Numbered from the stretch's first letter, positions 1 through 8,825 are shown. The stretch is DNA of 64,000 nucleotides from Bradyrhizobium diversitatis (GCF_016031635.1 NZ_JACEGD010000001.1:124001-188000), one strand, 5' to 3'. Program-made: numbers and translations. The notes: a model not told the origin generated them from the letters alone.

Positions 1-1507
1 CAATGTTGCGGATCAGCATGCGCTTGACATGGGGCGTGACGACGAGGTCGGAGATGAAGCCCGTGGCGCTGTCCTCCTCGGCGACGTCGTCGAAGGCGTC
101 ATCGAGCGAGATCAGATAGGCGCCGTGGAGGCGTATGTCGAGGCCTTCCAGCTTGAAGATCCGACGCAGCGCCTTCTGCACGCTCCCGGAATAGCCGAGA
201 TCGGCGAGCACGAGATCGGTGCAGTCGTCGAAGCCAGGGATCACGTGGCGCAGATGGGAAAGCAACCTCGCGCGCAGGCCGGCCGCGAGCTCGCCGATCT
301 CATCCGCTCCCATCAGCCCCGGCAGCGCCTCGGCAATCTCGAGGCCCGTCACGATGCCGTCGGGCGACTTCGCAAAGAACGCGGTGACCTTCGGCGGCAG
401 GATCTTCATCATGTCGCGAAAGGTTGGAGCGTCGATCTTCAGGATCTTGCCCAGAAGATCGATGATCGGCTGCATCGTGTCGGCGGAGGCGATCAGGCTG
501 ACGCGGCGGTTGATCTCGACATAGGCCGAAGTCATGCCGTGCAACTGCTGCCAGATCCGGTGCGGCAGAAAGCCGTCGCGGCCGAGGAAGCCGAGGGCGA
601 CCTTTCGGCCGGGACCTGCGACCTCTTCGCAGCGCCGTGCAACAAAGGCATCGAATGCCTTCATCACCGGGCCGAGCACCGTCACTCCCAAATGGAAGGC
701 CGGCGACCTCTCGGCGCTTCGCGCGACGACCATGCGCCGCAAAGTGCGTGCGCCGTGATCGAGCCGAGACGGCGCACCCGTGCACAACAGCTCGAACAGC
801 GCGGTCTCGCGCTGAAACCTCGCCGCAAGCTGGGCGGTGGCCTGCGGATAGTAGCGCGGGCGAATGCCGTGGCGCTTCGCGGCCCTGATGTCGGCCTTTT
901 CATTGTCGCCGACGTGAAAGGAGGCGCTGGCGTCGATGCTCTGCTCCGACAGATACGTCGCGAACAGCGACTCGCTCTTGCTGCTGCCGTGGTCGCAGGA
1001 TGCGTAGAGAAAGTCCCAGCTCAGGCCGGGATGACAAGCCCGCAGCAATCGCGCCAGCCGGTCGGCATCCCAATAGGTGTCGGAGATGAATCCGACGCGG
1101 TGGCCCGCTCGCTTCATGTCCTGATATTGCCAAAGCATGTCCGGATTGGCGCGGCAGAGCTCGATCTCCGCCGCAAACTCCGATTCGACCAGATCTGTCA
1201 GGTCGCCGCGCGCCAGACCGAAGAGCCTGAACGGAAAATAGGAATAGATCTCGTCGATGTGCACTTCGCCCACGCCGCGTTTCTCCTTCGCGGTCCGGCG
1301 TGCACGCGCTTCGGCCTGGATACGATGCTGAACGAAACTCGTGGAAACATTCGGACAAGATCGTGAAATGCCCGAAAGCTCGTAAGTCCTTTCAAATACG
1401 CCATCCGGCGTCGCGCAGGCGCGAAGCAGAAATGTATCGAAAACATCGAATGACCAAGCAGAAACAATTTGCGTGCGGCGCTCCGTGCCACTCGTTGCGA
1501 TCTTCAT
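1..1507 (-). CDS. HAD-superfamily hydrolase-like protein, C-terminus cut by window edge
   Basis: This is an open minus-strand frame of 502 codons with no stop before the window edge. Translation from the ATG at 1507 gives a HAD motif I (FDVFDTFLLR, about residues 20-29), a motif II-like GFISDTYW near residue 139 and a motif IV-like HVGDNEKAD near residue 197. A further 300 residues form a second domain without a motif I recognise. The layout resembles large predicted HAD hydrolases (COG5610 type) often found near surface-polysaccharide or flagellar loci. The substrate is unknown. A weak GGGGA lies upstream of the start. The gene is divergent from the sigma factor at 2021. A long plus-strand frame over the same bases is very rich in Arg, Asp and His and looks like a shadow. 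The reading frame is certain enough, but the function is family level only. Confidence 0.75.
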   Translation of the reverse strand, partial: MKIATSGTERRTQIVSAWSFDVFDTFLLRACATPDGVFERTYELSGISRSCPNVSTSFVQHRIQAEARARRTAKEKRGVGEVHIDEIYSYFPFRLFGLARGDLTDLVESEFAAEIELCRANPDMLWQYQDMKRAGHRVGFISDTYWDADRLARLLRACHPGLSWDFLYASCDHGSSKSESLFATYLSEQSIDASASFHVGDNEKADIRAAKRHGIRPRYYPQATAQLAARFQRETALFELLCTGAPSRLDHGARTLRRMVVARSAERSPAFHLGVTVLGPVMKAFDAFVARRCEEVAGPGRKVALGFLGRDGFLPHRIWQQLHGMTSAYVEINRRVSLIASADTMQPIIDLLGKILKIDAPTFRDMMKILPPKVTAFFAKSPDGIVTGLEIAEALPGLMGADEIGELAAGLRARLLSHLRHVIPGFDDCTDLVLADLGYSGSVQKALRRIFKLEGLDIRLHGAYLISLDDAFDDVAEEDSATGFISDLVVTPHVKRMLIRNI

Positions 1508-2020
1508 GCTGCAATTCCCCGTCACCAGGACGATTAACGTGCGCATGTGTCGAGTCAGGCGCCACGTATACGAAAAAAGTTCACGCGCGATTCGAAATCG
1601 CGTTCGTCGCGACTGACAGATTCAAAAAAATCGCTAGGTTCGAAAATGGTGATTCGGAAAAAATTGCCGGGTGCAGAAGTCGTCTCGCGTTCATTCACAC
1701 TCGGAAACAATTGTCTCTTCATGCACCAGTCGCGTGTCGCGTCTGATCACCTAGTGCCGCGTAATGTCAGCGTTTTCTCTCGACGACATCTGCTCAGGAT
1801 GAACGATCCGCCATGGCGCGAGACGATGTGATGATTGCAGGTACGACGCGCAAGATGATCGCGCGACCGGCAATTATTGCCCGATACTCGGCAAAAAATG
1901 ACCAGGTAACATATTGAAAAACAAAGGAAATTCACCGCTTGGATTGCTGTCGTCCCGCGTTCAACGCTTGGAAGCCGTGTGGCATGGGCGCCGCGGGCAT
2001 TGCGGGTTGGAGGTTGCGGG
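1508..2020. promoter_or_regulatory. Divergent intergenic region with a perfect palindrome
   Basis: This 513-base gap separates the HAD-like gene from the sigma factor gene. It is richer in A and T than its neighbours and I see no convincing gene in it. A perfect inverted repeat lies at 1586-1602: CGCGATT, three bases, AATCGCG. It could be an operator for either divergent gene. No clear -35/-10 pair could be assigned. Confidence 0.4.
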
Positions 2021-2719
2021 ATGAGTTACGCTGCTGATGTCTGGGCTCCCGCCGAGGCCGAGATCGCGACGACGGTGCCGGCCGAAGAGACGGTGCCTAT
2101 GATGCCGTCCGCGCCGCTCGCGCCGGGCGGGCAGCCTGATGCCGCCGATGTCGTCTACGACGAGGACAGCGAACTCCTGGACAAGCTCGCCACCGGCGAC
2201 GAAGTCGCATTCCGCATGCTGGTCGAGCGTCACATCGATCGCGCCTATGCCATTGCGCTGCGCATCGTCGGCAACGCCGCGGACGCCGAGGACGTGGTGC
2301 AGGATTCTATGCTCAAGATCTGGAGCCATCGCGGACGCTGGCAGCACGGCCGCGCCAAATTCTCGACCTGGCTCTACCGTGTCATCTCCAACCGCTGCAT
2401 CGATCTGCGTCGCAAGCCGCGCACCGAGAACGTCGAGGCCGTGCCGGAAGTCGCCGACAATCAGCCCGGCGCCGTCGAGCTCATCGAGCGCAACGAGCTG
2501 AACGACATGCTGGAGCTCGCGATGCAGCGCCTGCCCGAGCAGCAGCGCGTCGCGGTGATCCTGTCCTACCACGAAAACATGAGCAACGGCGAGATTGCCC
2601 AGGTGATGGATACAACCGTCGCCGCCGTCGAGTCGCTGCTCAAGCGCGGCCGCCAGCAGCTTCGCCAGCTCCTGCGCAAGCACGAGCGCGACATCCGCAC
2701 CGCGTTTACCGACTGCTAA
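2021..2719 (+). CDS. ECF-type RNA polymerase sigma factor
   Basis: This encodes a 232-residue extracytoplasmic-function sigma factor. Region 2 (about residues 55-125) carries AEDVVQDSMLKIW and the core-binding and -10 recognition segments ending near FSTWLYRVISNRCIDLRR. Region 4 (about 165-220) has LPEQQRVAVILSYHENMSNGEIA followed by a helix-turn-helix. A proline/alanine-rich extension of about 50 residues precedes region 2. The ATG at 2021 is chosen because GGAGG sits seven bases upstream; a GTG at 1979 is possible. It lies directly upstream of flagellin on the same strand, which suggests a role in controlling filament genes, but that is inference. No classical anti-sigma gene is adjacent. 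The small protein at 6021 is the only candidate partner in the locus. Confidence 0.9.
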   Translation: MSYAADVWAPAEAEIATTVPAEETVPMMPSAPLAPGGQPDAADVVYDEDSELLDKLATGDEVAFRMLVERHIDRAYAIALRIVGNAADAEDVVQDSMLKIWSHRGRWQHGRAKFSTWLYRVISNRCIDLRRKPRTENVEAVPEVADNQPGAVELIERNELNDMLELAMQRLPEQQRVAVILSYHENMSNGEIAQVMDTTVAAVESLLKRGRQQLRQLLRKHERDIRTAFTDC

Positions 2720-2862
2720 CCATAAAAATCACCTCACGAAGATTTTCGCGCCTGATCTCCTCGCGCTCCGCCGTTTGAGCGAACGGACGGGGCTGCGGTC
2801 CGCGTCGTCGTAAGTCGATTCCCACGAAGCGGCACGCCGTGCCCATCAAACAGGAGCTTCAG

Positions 2863-3687
2863 ATGCCCGCAATCAACACCAACACTGCCGCCAATGCGGC
2901 AGTCCGCTATCTCAACATCAACGCTGCGCAGGAGAGCAGCTCGCTCTCGAAGCTGTCGAGCGGATCGCGCATCACTTCGGCATCCGACGACGCCGCGGGC
3001 CTTGCGATCTCCACGCGCATCTCCTCGGACGTCACCACGCTTCAGCAGGCTGCGACCAACGCCTCGCAGGCGACTGCGATTCTCCAGACCGCCGACGGCG
3101 GCGCGTCGAACATCTCGGACATTCTCGCCCGCATGAAGTCGCTGGCGTCCGAATCCGCGTCGGGCACCGTGACCGACTCCAGTCGCGCCTATATCCAATC
3201 GGAATTCTCGCAGCTCAACGCCCAAATCGACTCGATCGCGACCGGCACCCGCTATTCCGGCCAGAGCTTGCTCGATGGATCCAGCGTGTTCTCGTCCGGT
3301 GTGTCCGTGCTGGTCGGCTCGGACGGCTCCGACACGATCGACATCCAGTTGACCAGCCTGACCGCGTCCTCTCTCGCTGTCTCCACGCTCGACGTCAGCA
3401 CTCAGTCCGGCGCGACATCGGCGCTCGATGCCATCGATACTGCGATCGACACCGTTTCTGCCGCGCGCGCCTCGATCGGCGCTCAGGAATCGCGGTTCAA
3501 CTTCTCGTCGGATTCGATCTCGACCCAGACGCAGAACCTCCAGGCGGCAAACTCCGCGATCGAGGACGTGGATATCGCGTCCGAGCAATCCAAGCTGTCT
3601 TCGGCCGAAGTGAAGACACAGGCTGCCGTGTCGGCGCTCGCCGCGGCGAACCAGATGCCCCAGTACTTGCTCCAGCTGCTGAACTGA
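2863..3687 (+). CDS. fliC: Flagellin (filament subunit)
   Basis: This encodes a 274-residue flagellin, the exported filament subunit. The N-terminal D0/D1 segment shows INTNTAANAAVRYLN, then KLSSGSRITSASDDAAGLAIS. The C-terminal D1/D0 segment contains the RFNFSSDSI region, IEDVDIASEQSK and the end MPQYLLQLLN. The variable centre is short (roughly residues 140-190), so this is a compact flagellin. AGGAG eight bases before the ATG at 2863 fixes the start; an in-frame codon at 2839 is less likely. A strong hairpin follows the stop, as expected for a very highly expressed gene. fliD and fliS lie directly downstream. No FlaF or FlbT gene is visible nearby. Confidence 0.95.
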   Translation: MPAINTNTAANAAVRYLNINAAQESSSLSKLSSGSRITSASDDAAGLAISTRISSDVTTLQQAATNASQATAILQTADGGASNISDILARMKSLASESASGTVTDSSRAYIQSEFSQLNAQIDSIATGTRYSGQSLLDGSSVFSSGVSVLVGSDGSDTIDIQLTSLTASSLAVSTLDVSTQSGATSALDAIDTAIDTVSAARASIGAQESRFNFSSDSISTQTQNLQAANSAIEDVDIASEQSKLSSAEVKTQAAVSALAAANQMPQYLLQLLN

Positions 3688-3697
3688 TGACGATCCA

Positions 3698-3724
3698 AGC
3701 GGGCCGGCATGAGGCCGGCCCGCT
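3698..3724 (+). terminator. Strong hairpin after flagellin
   Basis: A perfect 11-bp stem (AGCGGGCCGGC, loop ATGAG, then its complement) begins 10 bases after the flagellin stop. It is not followed by a T-run, so it may act as a partial terminator or an mRNA-stabilising 3' end. Either would separate high flagellin expression from fliD. Confidence 0.65.
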
Positions 3725-3749
3725 CACTACCAGGGAATAGGCAACCAAA

Positions 3750-5423
3750 GTGGCCAGCGTCAGCTCAACCAGCAGCGCAAGCTCGGGTGTCACCGTCACC
3801 ACGAGCGGGTCGACCAATTCGAGCAGTATCGACTGGTCAGCGCTGATACAGTCCGCCGTGGACGCGAAGACCGCGCAGGCGGATACGATCTCGACCACGA
3901 TCACGAACAACGAGGCCAAGATCTCTGCCTATCAGACGCTTCAGAGCGATCTGCAGACGCTGTATTCCGGCTTGTCGTCACTATCCACGGCGGTGGTCAA
4001 TTCGCTCTCCACCAGCGCATTCGCGACGCGCGCGGCGAGCATCAGCTCGACCGGAGACGTGAGTGCCTCCTCGGCGCTTTCCATGACGATCAAGAACGGG
4101 GCGGCGATCGGCGACCATACATTGACGATCAGTCAGCTCGCGGCCGCACAGAAGGTGGTCGGCACCTCGCAATCGAGCCAGACCGACGAGCTCGGCTATT
4201 CCGGCACGTTCTCCATCGGTTTGGACGGCGGGGCTACGTCCGATATCACCATCACCAGCACGATGTCGCTTCAGGACGTCGTCGATGCCATCAATGCCCA
4301 GACCTCGGCGACCAACGTCCAGGCCTCAATCGTGCAGGTCTCCAGCACGTCCTTCCAGATGGTGCTGACAGGCACGGAGGATGCCGCCGACATCACTTAT
4401 TCGAGCACGTCCGGCGACGATATCCTGAACAAGCTCGGCGTGACCAACAGCTCTGGCAGCTTCACCAACGTCATCCAGGAGGCGCAGTCGGCCGAATTCA
4501 CGCTGGACGGCATCTCGATGACCCGCGACACCAACGACATCACCGACGTTCTGAGCGGGGTCACCTTCAGCCTGCTCCAGGCGACGCCGGACGGAACCTC
4601 GCTGAACATCAGTATCGAGACCGACACCAGCCAGATCCAATCGGCGCTGGAGATCTTCGTCACCAACTACAATGCCTTTCGCGACGAGGTCATCGCCCAG
4701 CAGGCGACCACGACCGACGGCACCGCAGACTCGAGTGCGGTCCTGTTCGGCGACGGAACCATGCGCAACATCATGGACGCGCTCCAGAACGCATTGAACA
4801 GTACCGTGGGCGGCATGACGATGGCCGATCTCGGTCTGTCCTTCAACGAGAAGAACGAGCTGGAGCTCGATACCAGCACGCTGTCGGAGATCCTGAGCAC
4901 CAACCTGAGCGGCGTGACCAAGCTGCTGTCGGCGCAAACCACGACGTCGTCGAGCCAGCTCAGCGTCGTCAACACCGGGACGTCGCCGCAATCCTTCACC
5001 CTGGAGCTGACCGTCGATTCCGACGGCAACCTGTCCTCGGCCTCGGTCGGCGGCGACTCCTCGCTGTTTACGGTCAGCGGCACCACGATCATCGGTGCGT
5101 CCGGCTCGATCTATGCCGGCATGGCCTTCACCTATACCGGCTCGACTTCGCAGTCGATCGCGGTCAACTCGAGCACCGGGATTGCATCGCAGATCTACCA
5201 GCTTGCGAAGGACTATTCGTCATCGACTGGCGCGCTGCAAACGCAGATCACCAGTCTGACGACGCGCGACGAGGAGCTCCAGAAAAAGGTCGATGACATC
5301 AACAGCGCCGCGGCGACGCTGCAGTCGCAGCTGCAGACGCAATACGCGAAATACCAAGCCGCGATCGAGAGTGCGAACAGCACGCTCGATTATCTCAAGG
5401 CCCTGCTCAACTCGAGTGATTGA
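3750..5423 (+). CDS. fliD: Flagellar filament cap protein FliD
   Basis: This encodes a 557-residue filament cap (HAP2) that sits at the growing filament tip and folds exported flagellin. The FliD N-terminal domain is recognisable (IDWSALIQSAVDAKTAQAD and a following coiled coil around residues 28-80). Serine/threonine-rich beta domains fill the centre. A C-terminal coiled coil (about 500-550) ends in TLDYLKALLNSSD. The start is a GTG at 3750 with a weak purine-rich site upstream. It lies between flagellin and fliS, and its stop nearly abuts fliS, so fliD and fliS are probably co-translated. Confidence 0.92.
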   Translation: MASVSSTSSASSGVTVTTSGSTNSSSIDWSALIQSAVDAKTAQADTISTTITNNEAKISAYQTLQSDLQTLYSGLSSLSTAVVNSLSTSAFATRAASISSTGDVSASSALSMTIKNGAAIGDHTLTISQLAAAQKVVGTSQSSQTDELGYSGTFSIGLDGGATSDITITSTMSLQDVVDAINAQTSATNVQASIVQVSSTSFQMVLTGTEDAADITYSSTSGDDILNKLGVTNSSGSFTNVIQEAQSAEFTLDGISMTRDTNDITDVLSGVTFSLLQATPDGTSLNISIETDTSQIQSALEIFVTNYNAFRDEVIAQQATTTDGTADSSAVLFGDGTMRNIMDALQNALNSTVGGMTMADLGLSFNEKNELELDTSTLSEILSTNLSGVTKLLSAQTTTSSSQLSVVNTGTSPQSFTLELTVDSDGNLSSASVGGDSSLFTVSGTTIIGASGSIYAGMAFTYTGSTSQSIAVNSSTGIASQIYQLAKDYSSSTGALQTQITSLTTRDEELQKKVDDINSAAATLQSQLQTQYAKYQAAIESANSTLDYLKALLNSSD

Positions 5424-5425
5424 CG

Positions 5426-5851
5426 ATGCATAATCCGATGGCGTACATGGCCAACCAGGCCTATCGGGGAACGGCAACGACCGTGCCGCCGCTCAAGGCG
5501 GTCTCGATGCTGCTCGGCGGCACGATCATCTCTCTCCAGAGATCGCTCGCCGCCCAGGAGGCAAGGCGTTTCGAGGAAGGGCACGAGCACCTGATGAAGG
5601 CGACCGCGATCCTGCGTGGGCTCAGCCACAATCTCGATTTCGCCAAAGGCGGTGACGTGGCGGAGCGTCTGTTCCAGACCTACAACGCGATGATCCTGGC
5701 GAGCCACCGGGCCTTTGGCCGTCCGCACGCCCGGCAAAATTTCGGCCGCATCATCGCCGGGCTGACCGAACTGCGGGAGGCCTGGGAGTTCGTCGACACG
5801 ACCGTGCGGAGCAGCAAGCCTGGACCGACCGATTCGGCCCGCAGGGGCTGA
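5426..5851 (+). CDS. fliS: Flagellin export chaperone FliS
   Basis: This encodes about 141 residues of the FliS family, a cytosolic helical-bundle chaperone that holds flagellin before export. Typical features are the N-terminal AYMANQAYRGT segment, a first helix with LLGGTIISLQRSL, and the pattern HLMKATAILRGLSHNLDF. The ATG at 5426 lies two bases after the fliD stop with no good ribosome site, so coupling to fliD is likely. TTG at 5420 or ATG at 5438 are alternative starts. A wobble-containing hairpin follows the stop. Confidence 0.85.
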   Translation: MHNPMAYMANQAYRGTATTVPPLKAVSMLLGGTIISLQRSLAAQEARRFEEGHEHLMKATAILRGLSHNLDFAKGGDVAERLFQTYNAMILASHRAFGRPHARQNFGRIIAGLTELREAWEFVDTTVRSSKPGPTDSARRG

Positions 5852-5859
5852 GCTGCCTG

Positions 5860-5880
5860 CTCCTCCGCGAGGCGGGGGAG
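5860..5880 (+). terminator. GC-rich hairpin after fliS
   Basis: CTCCTCCGC, a three-base loop, and GCGGGGGAG form a nine-pair stem with one G-T pair just after the fliS stop. There is no T-run. It is a possible end of the flagellin-fliD-fliS transcript or a processing hairpin. Confidence 0.4.
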
Positions 5881-6020
5881 GGCGGGCGCCGGAACGGTCG
5901 CCGTTTCCACGGCTTTCCGTAGTGCTGCGGGCATATTTGGCGCGCGATGCCGCTCAAATCCGGTTTTCGGAGCGCTTGCAATGCTCTATGACAGCCTGAC
6001 CGAGGCGGGATCGGCGGGCG

Positions 6021-6293
6021 ATGGACGTCACCGAGTTTGAGGAACTGATCGATCGGCTGGGCGAGGATCTCTCCCTCTGGCCCGACGATCGGCGCTTGCC
6101 CGCCGAAGAGCTGCTGTCGCGATCGTCCGCCGCGCAAGCCCTGCTGGAAGAGGCGCGCGCCCTGCGCCTCGCGCTCGCGGCACCGCCGGTGCGCGCGCCG
6201 GCAGGCCTCGCCGACCGCATTGTCGCTGCGGCCGCGAGAATGAATGATGACGCCGCCGAGCCGCGCACCGAAGGCGAGACGGCGGGGAGCTGA
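6021..6293 (+). CDS. Small acidic LSLWP-motif protein, possibly sigma-factor associated
   Basis: This encodes a 90-residue soluble protein beginning with MDVTEFEELIDRLGEDLSLWPDD. A helical AEELL..SSAAQALLEEARALRLAL segment follows, then PAGLADRIVAAA. This pattern (L..WP, then a repeated leucine-rich helix and LADRI) is the one I associate with short proteins encoded next to ECF sigma factors and heavy-metal-sensor-like proteins in Rhizobiales. Here it sits inside the flagellar locus after fliS, 3.3 kb from the ECF sigma factor. GGCGGG just upstream supports the ATG at 6021. No membrane segment or catalytic motif is seen. The function is unknown. Confidence 0.7.
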   Translation: MDVTEFEELIDRLGEDLSLWPDDRRLPAEELLSRSSAAQALLEEARALRLALAAPPVRAPAGLADRIVAAAARMNDDAAEPRTEGETAGS

Positions 6294-6371
6294 GCGGCTC
6301 TGCTCTGAATCGTCGCTTCCTTCACTTGGTCCCGCTTGGGGTAGGGCAATCGCATTTGGGAGTTTCTTCCC

Positions 6372-6600
6372 GCGGCCATCCTTCGAGACGCCCGCTTTGG
6401 GCGGGCTCTTCAGGATCAGGGCGGAGTGCGCGGCAGCAGTTTCAACGAGTACTGATGCTGATTAGCCTCATCCTGAGTCCCCAGCGCCGAAAGCGGGCGC
6501 TGCACACGGGACCATGAACCACCCGCCAGACGTCGTCAGACAGGTGGTTCATGGAGAGGAGGCGCGTAAGCGTCGTCTCGAAGGACGAGGCGTGCGCGCA
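6372..6600. repeat. Cluster of REP-like palindromic elements
   Basis: The 560-base gap between 6294 and 6856 holds no gene I can support but has several inverted repeats. At 6390-6406 is GCCCGC/GCGGGC, framed by CCTTCGAGA and TCTTCAGGAT. At 6482-6502 is CAGCGCC/GGGCGCTG. At 6512-6554 a perfect 12-bp palindrome CCATGAACCACC/GGTGGTTCATGG has a 19-base spacer, followed by GGCGCG..TCTCGAAGGACGAGG near 6560-6600. The wording (TCGAGACGCCCGC, CTCATCCTGAG) matches REP-like intergenic elements common in Bradyrhizobium and Rhodopseudomonas. They may insulate the fliS and flgD transcripts. Confidence 0.7.
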
Positions 6601-6856
6601 GGCGGCCGCCACAAGTTATATGCGATTGCCCTGCCGCGAGCGGGGCGAGGCAGTGCACTGCCACCGCCGCGCCAAATCAACTCGAACTCACCGCTCGTTT
6701 AAGACGCACACGGCAGATTTTGCCGTGTCGAATGCCGTTCCCGCGCGCGTGAATCGCCGCCTGAATCCGCACGCCCACCCGTTTCATCAGCACACAGATT
6801 TCAAGCGCCGCGAGCCGACATCCGCTCGCCGGCAGCGAATGACGCCGGAGTCTCCG

Positions 6857-7525
6857 ATGACCGTTTCCGCCGTGAGTTCTGCAACGACCGCGACCACCAC
6901 GACATCGTCGTCGTCGAGCACGTCGTCCAACTCGACGCTGACATCCGACGATTTTCTGAGCATTCTGGTCAGCGAGCTGCAGAACCAGAATCCGCTGGAT
7001 GCGACCTCGACCACCGACCTCGTCAATCAGCTCACCTCCTACGCCAATTTCACCTCGCAGCAGTCGATCAACTCCAACTTGTCGTCGCTCGCGAGTTCGT
7101 TCTCGAGCCTCGTGACGCTGAACTCGGTGAACTACATCGGCCACACTGTCGAGGCGAAGTCCGATACGGCGACCTTGAGCAACGGTTCGGCGACCTATGG
7201 CTACTCGCTGTCGTCGACCGCTTCGGACGTCTCGATCAGCATCTCGGATTCCTCCGGCAACGTCGTCTACACCGGCACCGGCACCGGCAACTCCGGCTCC
7301 AACAGCTTCACCTGGGACGGCAAGGACTCCAACGGCAACCAGCTCTCCGACGGCGGCAAGTACAGCATCTCGGTGACGGCGACGGATACCGCCGGCAACT
7401 CGGTGCTCAATTACACGACCGTCACCGGCACGGTGACCGGCATCGACACTTCGACGTCCACGCCCTCGCTCACGGTGAACGGCGTCGCGGTCAGCGCCGC
7501 TAACATCCTCGGCGTCACATCCTGA
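6857..7525 (+). CDS. flgD: Flagellar hook assembly (cap) protein FlgD
   Basis: This encodes a 222-residue hook cap and scaffold that directs polymerisation of FlgE in the hook. The FlgD signature is clear: SDDFLSILVSELQNQNPLDA near residues 27-46, then Q-rich QLTSYANFTSQQSINSNL. The C-terminus has an FlgD Ig-like fold (FTWDGKDSNGNQLSDGGKYSISV). The start at 6857 has GGAG seven bases upstream; ATG 6839 and a much longer extension have no good ribosome site. It lies just ahead of flgE, its client gene. Confidence 0.92.
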   Translation: MTVSAVSSATTATTTTSSSSSTSSNSTLTSDDFLSILVSELQNQNPLDATSTTDLVNQLTSYANFTSQQSINSNLSSLASSFSSLVTLNSVNYIGHTVEAKSDTATLSNGSATYGYSLSSTASDVSISISDSSGNVVYTGTGTGNSGSNSFTWDGKDSNGNQLSDGGKYSISVTATDTAGNSVLNYTTVTGTVTGIDTSTSTPSLTVNGVAVSAANILGVTS

Positions 7526-7556
7526 TCTCAAGTCCTGATTTTCTCGGAGCTTCATC

Positions 7557-8822
7557 ATGAGTCTCACCGGCGCATTGTCATCGGCGATCTCGGCGCTCAG
7601 CGCCCAGAGCCAGTCCCTGTCGATGATCAGCGACAACATCGCCAATTCCGACACGACGGCCTACAAGACGACGTCGGGAATGTTCGACGCGCTGGTGACG
7701 GCGGCGAGCAACACGACCTCCTACGCCTCGGGCGGCGTCACCGTCTCCGGTCGCGCCAACATCACCCAGCAGGGCCTGCTCGCCGCGACCTCCAACGCCA
7801 CCGACGTCGCGATCCAGGGCTCGGGTTTCTTCGTGGTGACCGACGCCAAGTCGGGCGGCACGGCCGCCTACACCCGTAACGGCGCCTTCACCACCGACAA
7901 TGCCGGCTATCTCCAGAACAACGGCTACTATCTCGAGGGATGGCGCACCGATGCCGATGGCAATGTCGTCGGCAGCGAGTCGGCGAGCAATCTGGAGGCC
8001 ATCAACACCCAGGTCGCCTCAACCAGCGGCAGCGCGACCACAAAGACCACCATCGCGGCGAACCTGCCGTCGGATGCCGCGACCGGCGCCACCTACACCA
8101 GCTCGATGACGGTCTACGATTCGCTCGGCGCCTCGAATTCGATGCAGGTCACCTGGACCAAGACGGGCACCAACACCTGGAGCGCGAGCTTCGCCAATCC
8201 GACCTCGACCTCGGACACCACGACCGCAACAGGCACGGCCTCAGGCACGATCGACATCACCTTCAACAGCGACGGTTCGCTCGCCAGTACCAGCCCGAAT
8301 CCGGCCACCGTCTCTATCACCGGCTGGACCGATGGTGCGGCGAACAGCACCATCACCATGAATCTCGGAACCGCCGGCAAGACCGACGGCCTCACGCAAT
8401 ATGCGTCGGGCGAAACCACGCCGTCGGTCAATGTCACCAGCATCGACTCGGACGGTCTGTCCTATGGCAATCTGTCGAGCGTCTCGATCGGTGATGACGG
8501 CCTCGTCAACGCGACCTATTCCAACGGCCAGACCATCGCGATCTACAAGATCGCGGTGGCGACCTTCGCCGATCCCAACGGGCTCGCCGCCTCCAGCAAC
8601 GGCATCTATTCGGCGACCGTGACGTCGGGCAATGCCTCCTTGCAGGGCTCCGGCGAGAACGGAGCGGGCACGATTTACGGCAGCGAGCTGGAATCATCGA
8701 CCACCGACACCTCCAGCCAGTTCTCGGACATGATCTCGGCGCAGCAGGCCTATTCCGCTGCGTCCCAAATCATCTCCACCGTCAACGAGATGTACGACAC
8801 CCTGATCTCGGCGATGAGGTGA
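7557..8822 (+). CDS. flgE: Flagellar hook protein FlgE
   Basis: This encodes a 421-residue hook subunit. The N-terminal rod/hook motif is SLSMISDNIANSDTTAYKTT. The central Flg_bbr region includes IQGSGFFVV and YTRNGAFTTDNAGYL. The C-terminal hook motif is FSDMISAQQAYSAASQIIST, followed by VNEMYDTLI. Length is normal for FlgE. CGGAG precedes the ATG. It is flanked by flgD and a small unknown gene, with flgK and flgL further on, as in a hook and hook-filament-junction operon. Confidence 0.94.
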   Translation: MSLTGALSSAISALSAQSQSLSMISDNIANSDTTAYKTTSGMFDALVTAASNTTSYASGGVTVSGRANITQQGLLAATSNATDVAIQGSGFFVVTDAKSGGTAAYTRNGAFTTDNAGYLQNNGYYLEGWRTDADGNVVGSESASNLEAINTQVASTSGSATTKTTIAANLPSDAATGATYTSSMTVYDSLGASNSMQVTWTKTGTNTWSASFANPTSTSDTTTATGTASGTIDITFNSDGSLASTSPNPATVSITGWTDGAANSTITMNLGTAGKTDGLTQYASGETTPSVNVTSIDSDGLSYGNLSSVSIGDDGLVNATYSNGQTIAIYKIAVATFADPNGLAASSNGIYSATVTSGNASLQGSGENGAGTIYGSELESSTTDTSSQFSDMISAQQAYSAASQIISTVNEMYDTLISAMR

Positions 8823-8825
8823 GCG

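Noticed and set aside
29..1366. 445-codon plus-strand open frame
   Set aside because: Its Arg/Asp/His-rich composition has no domain; the opposite strand encodes HAD motifs in order.
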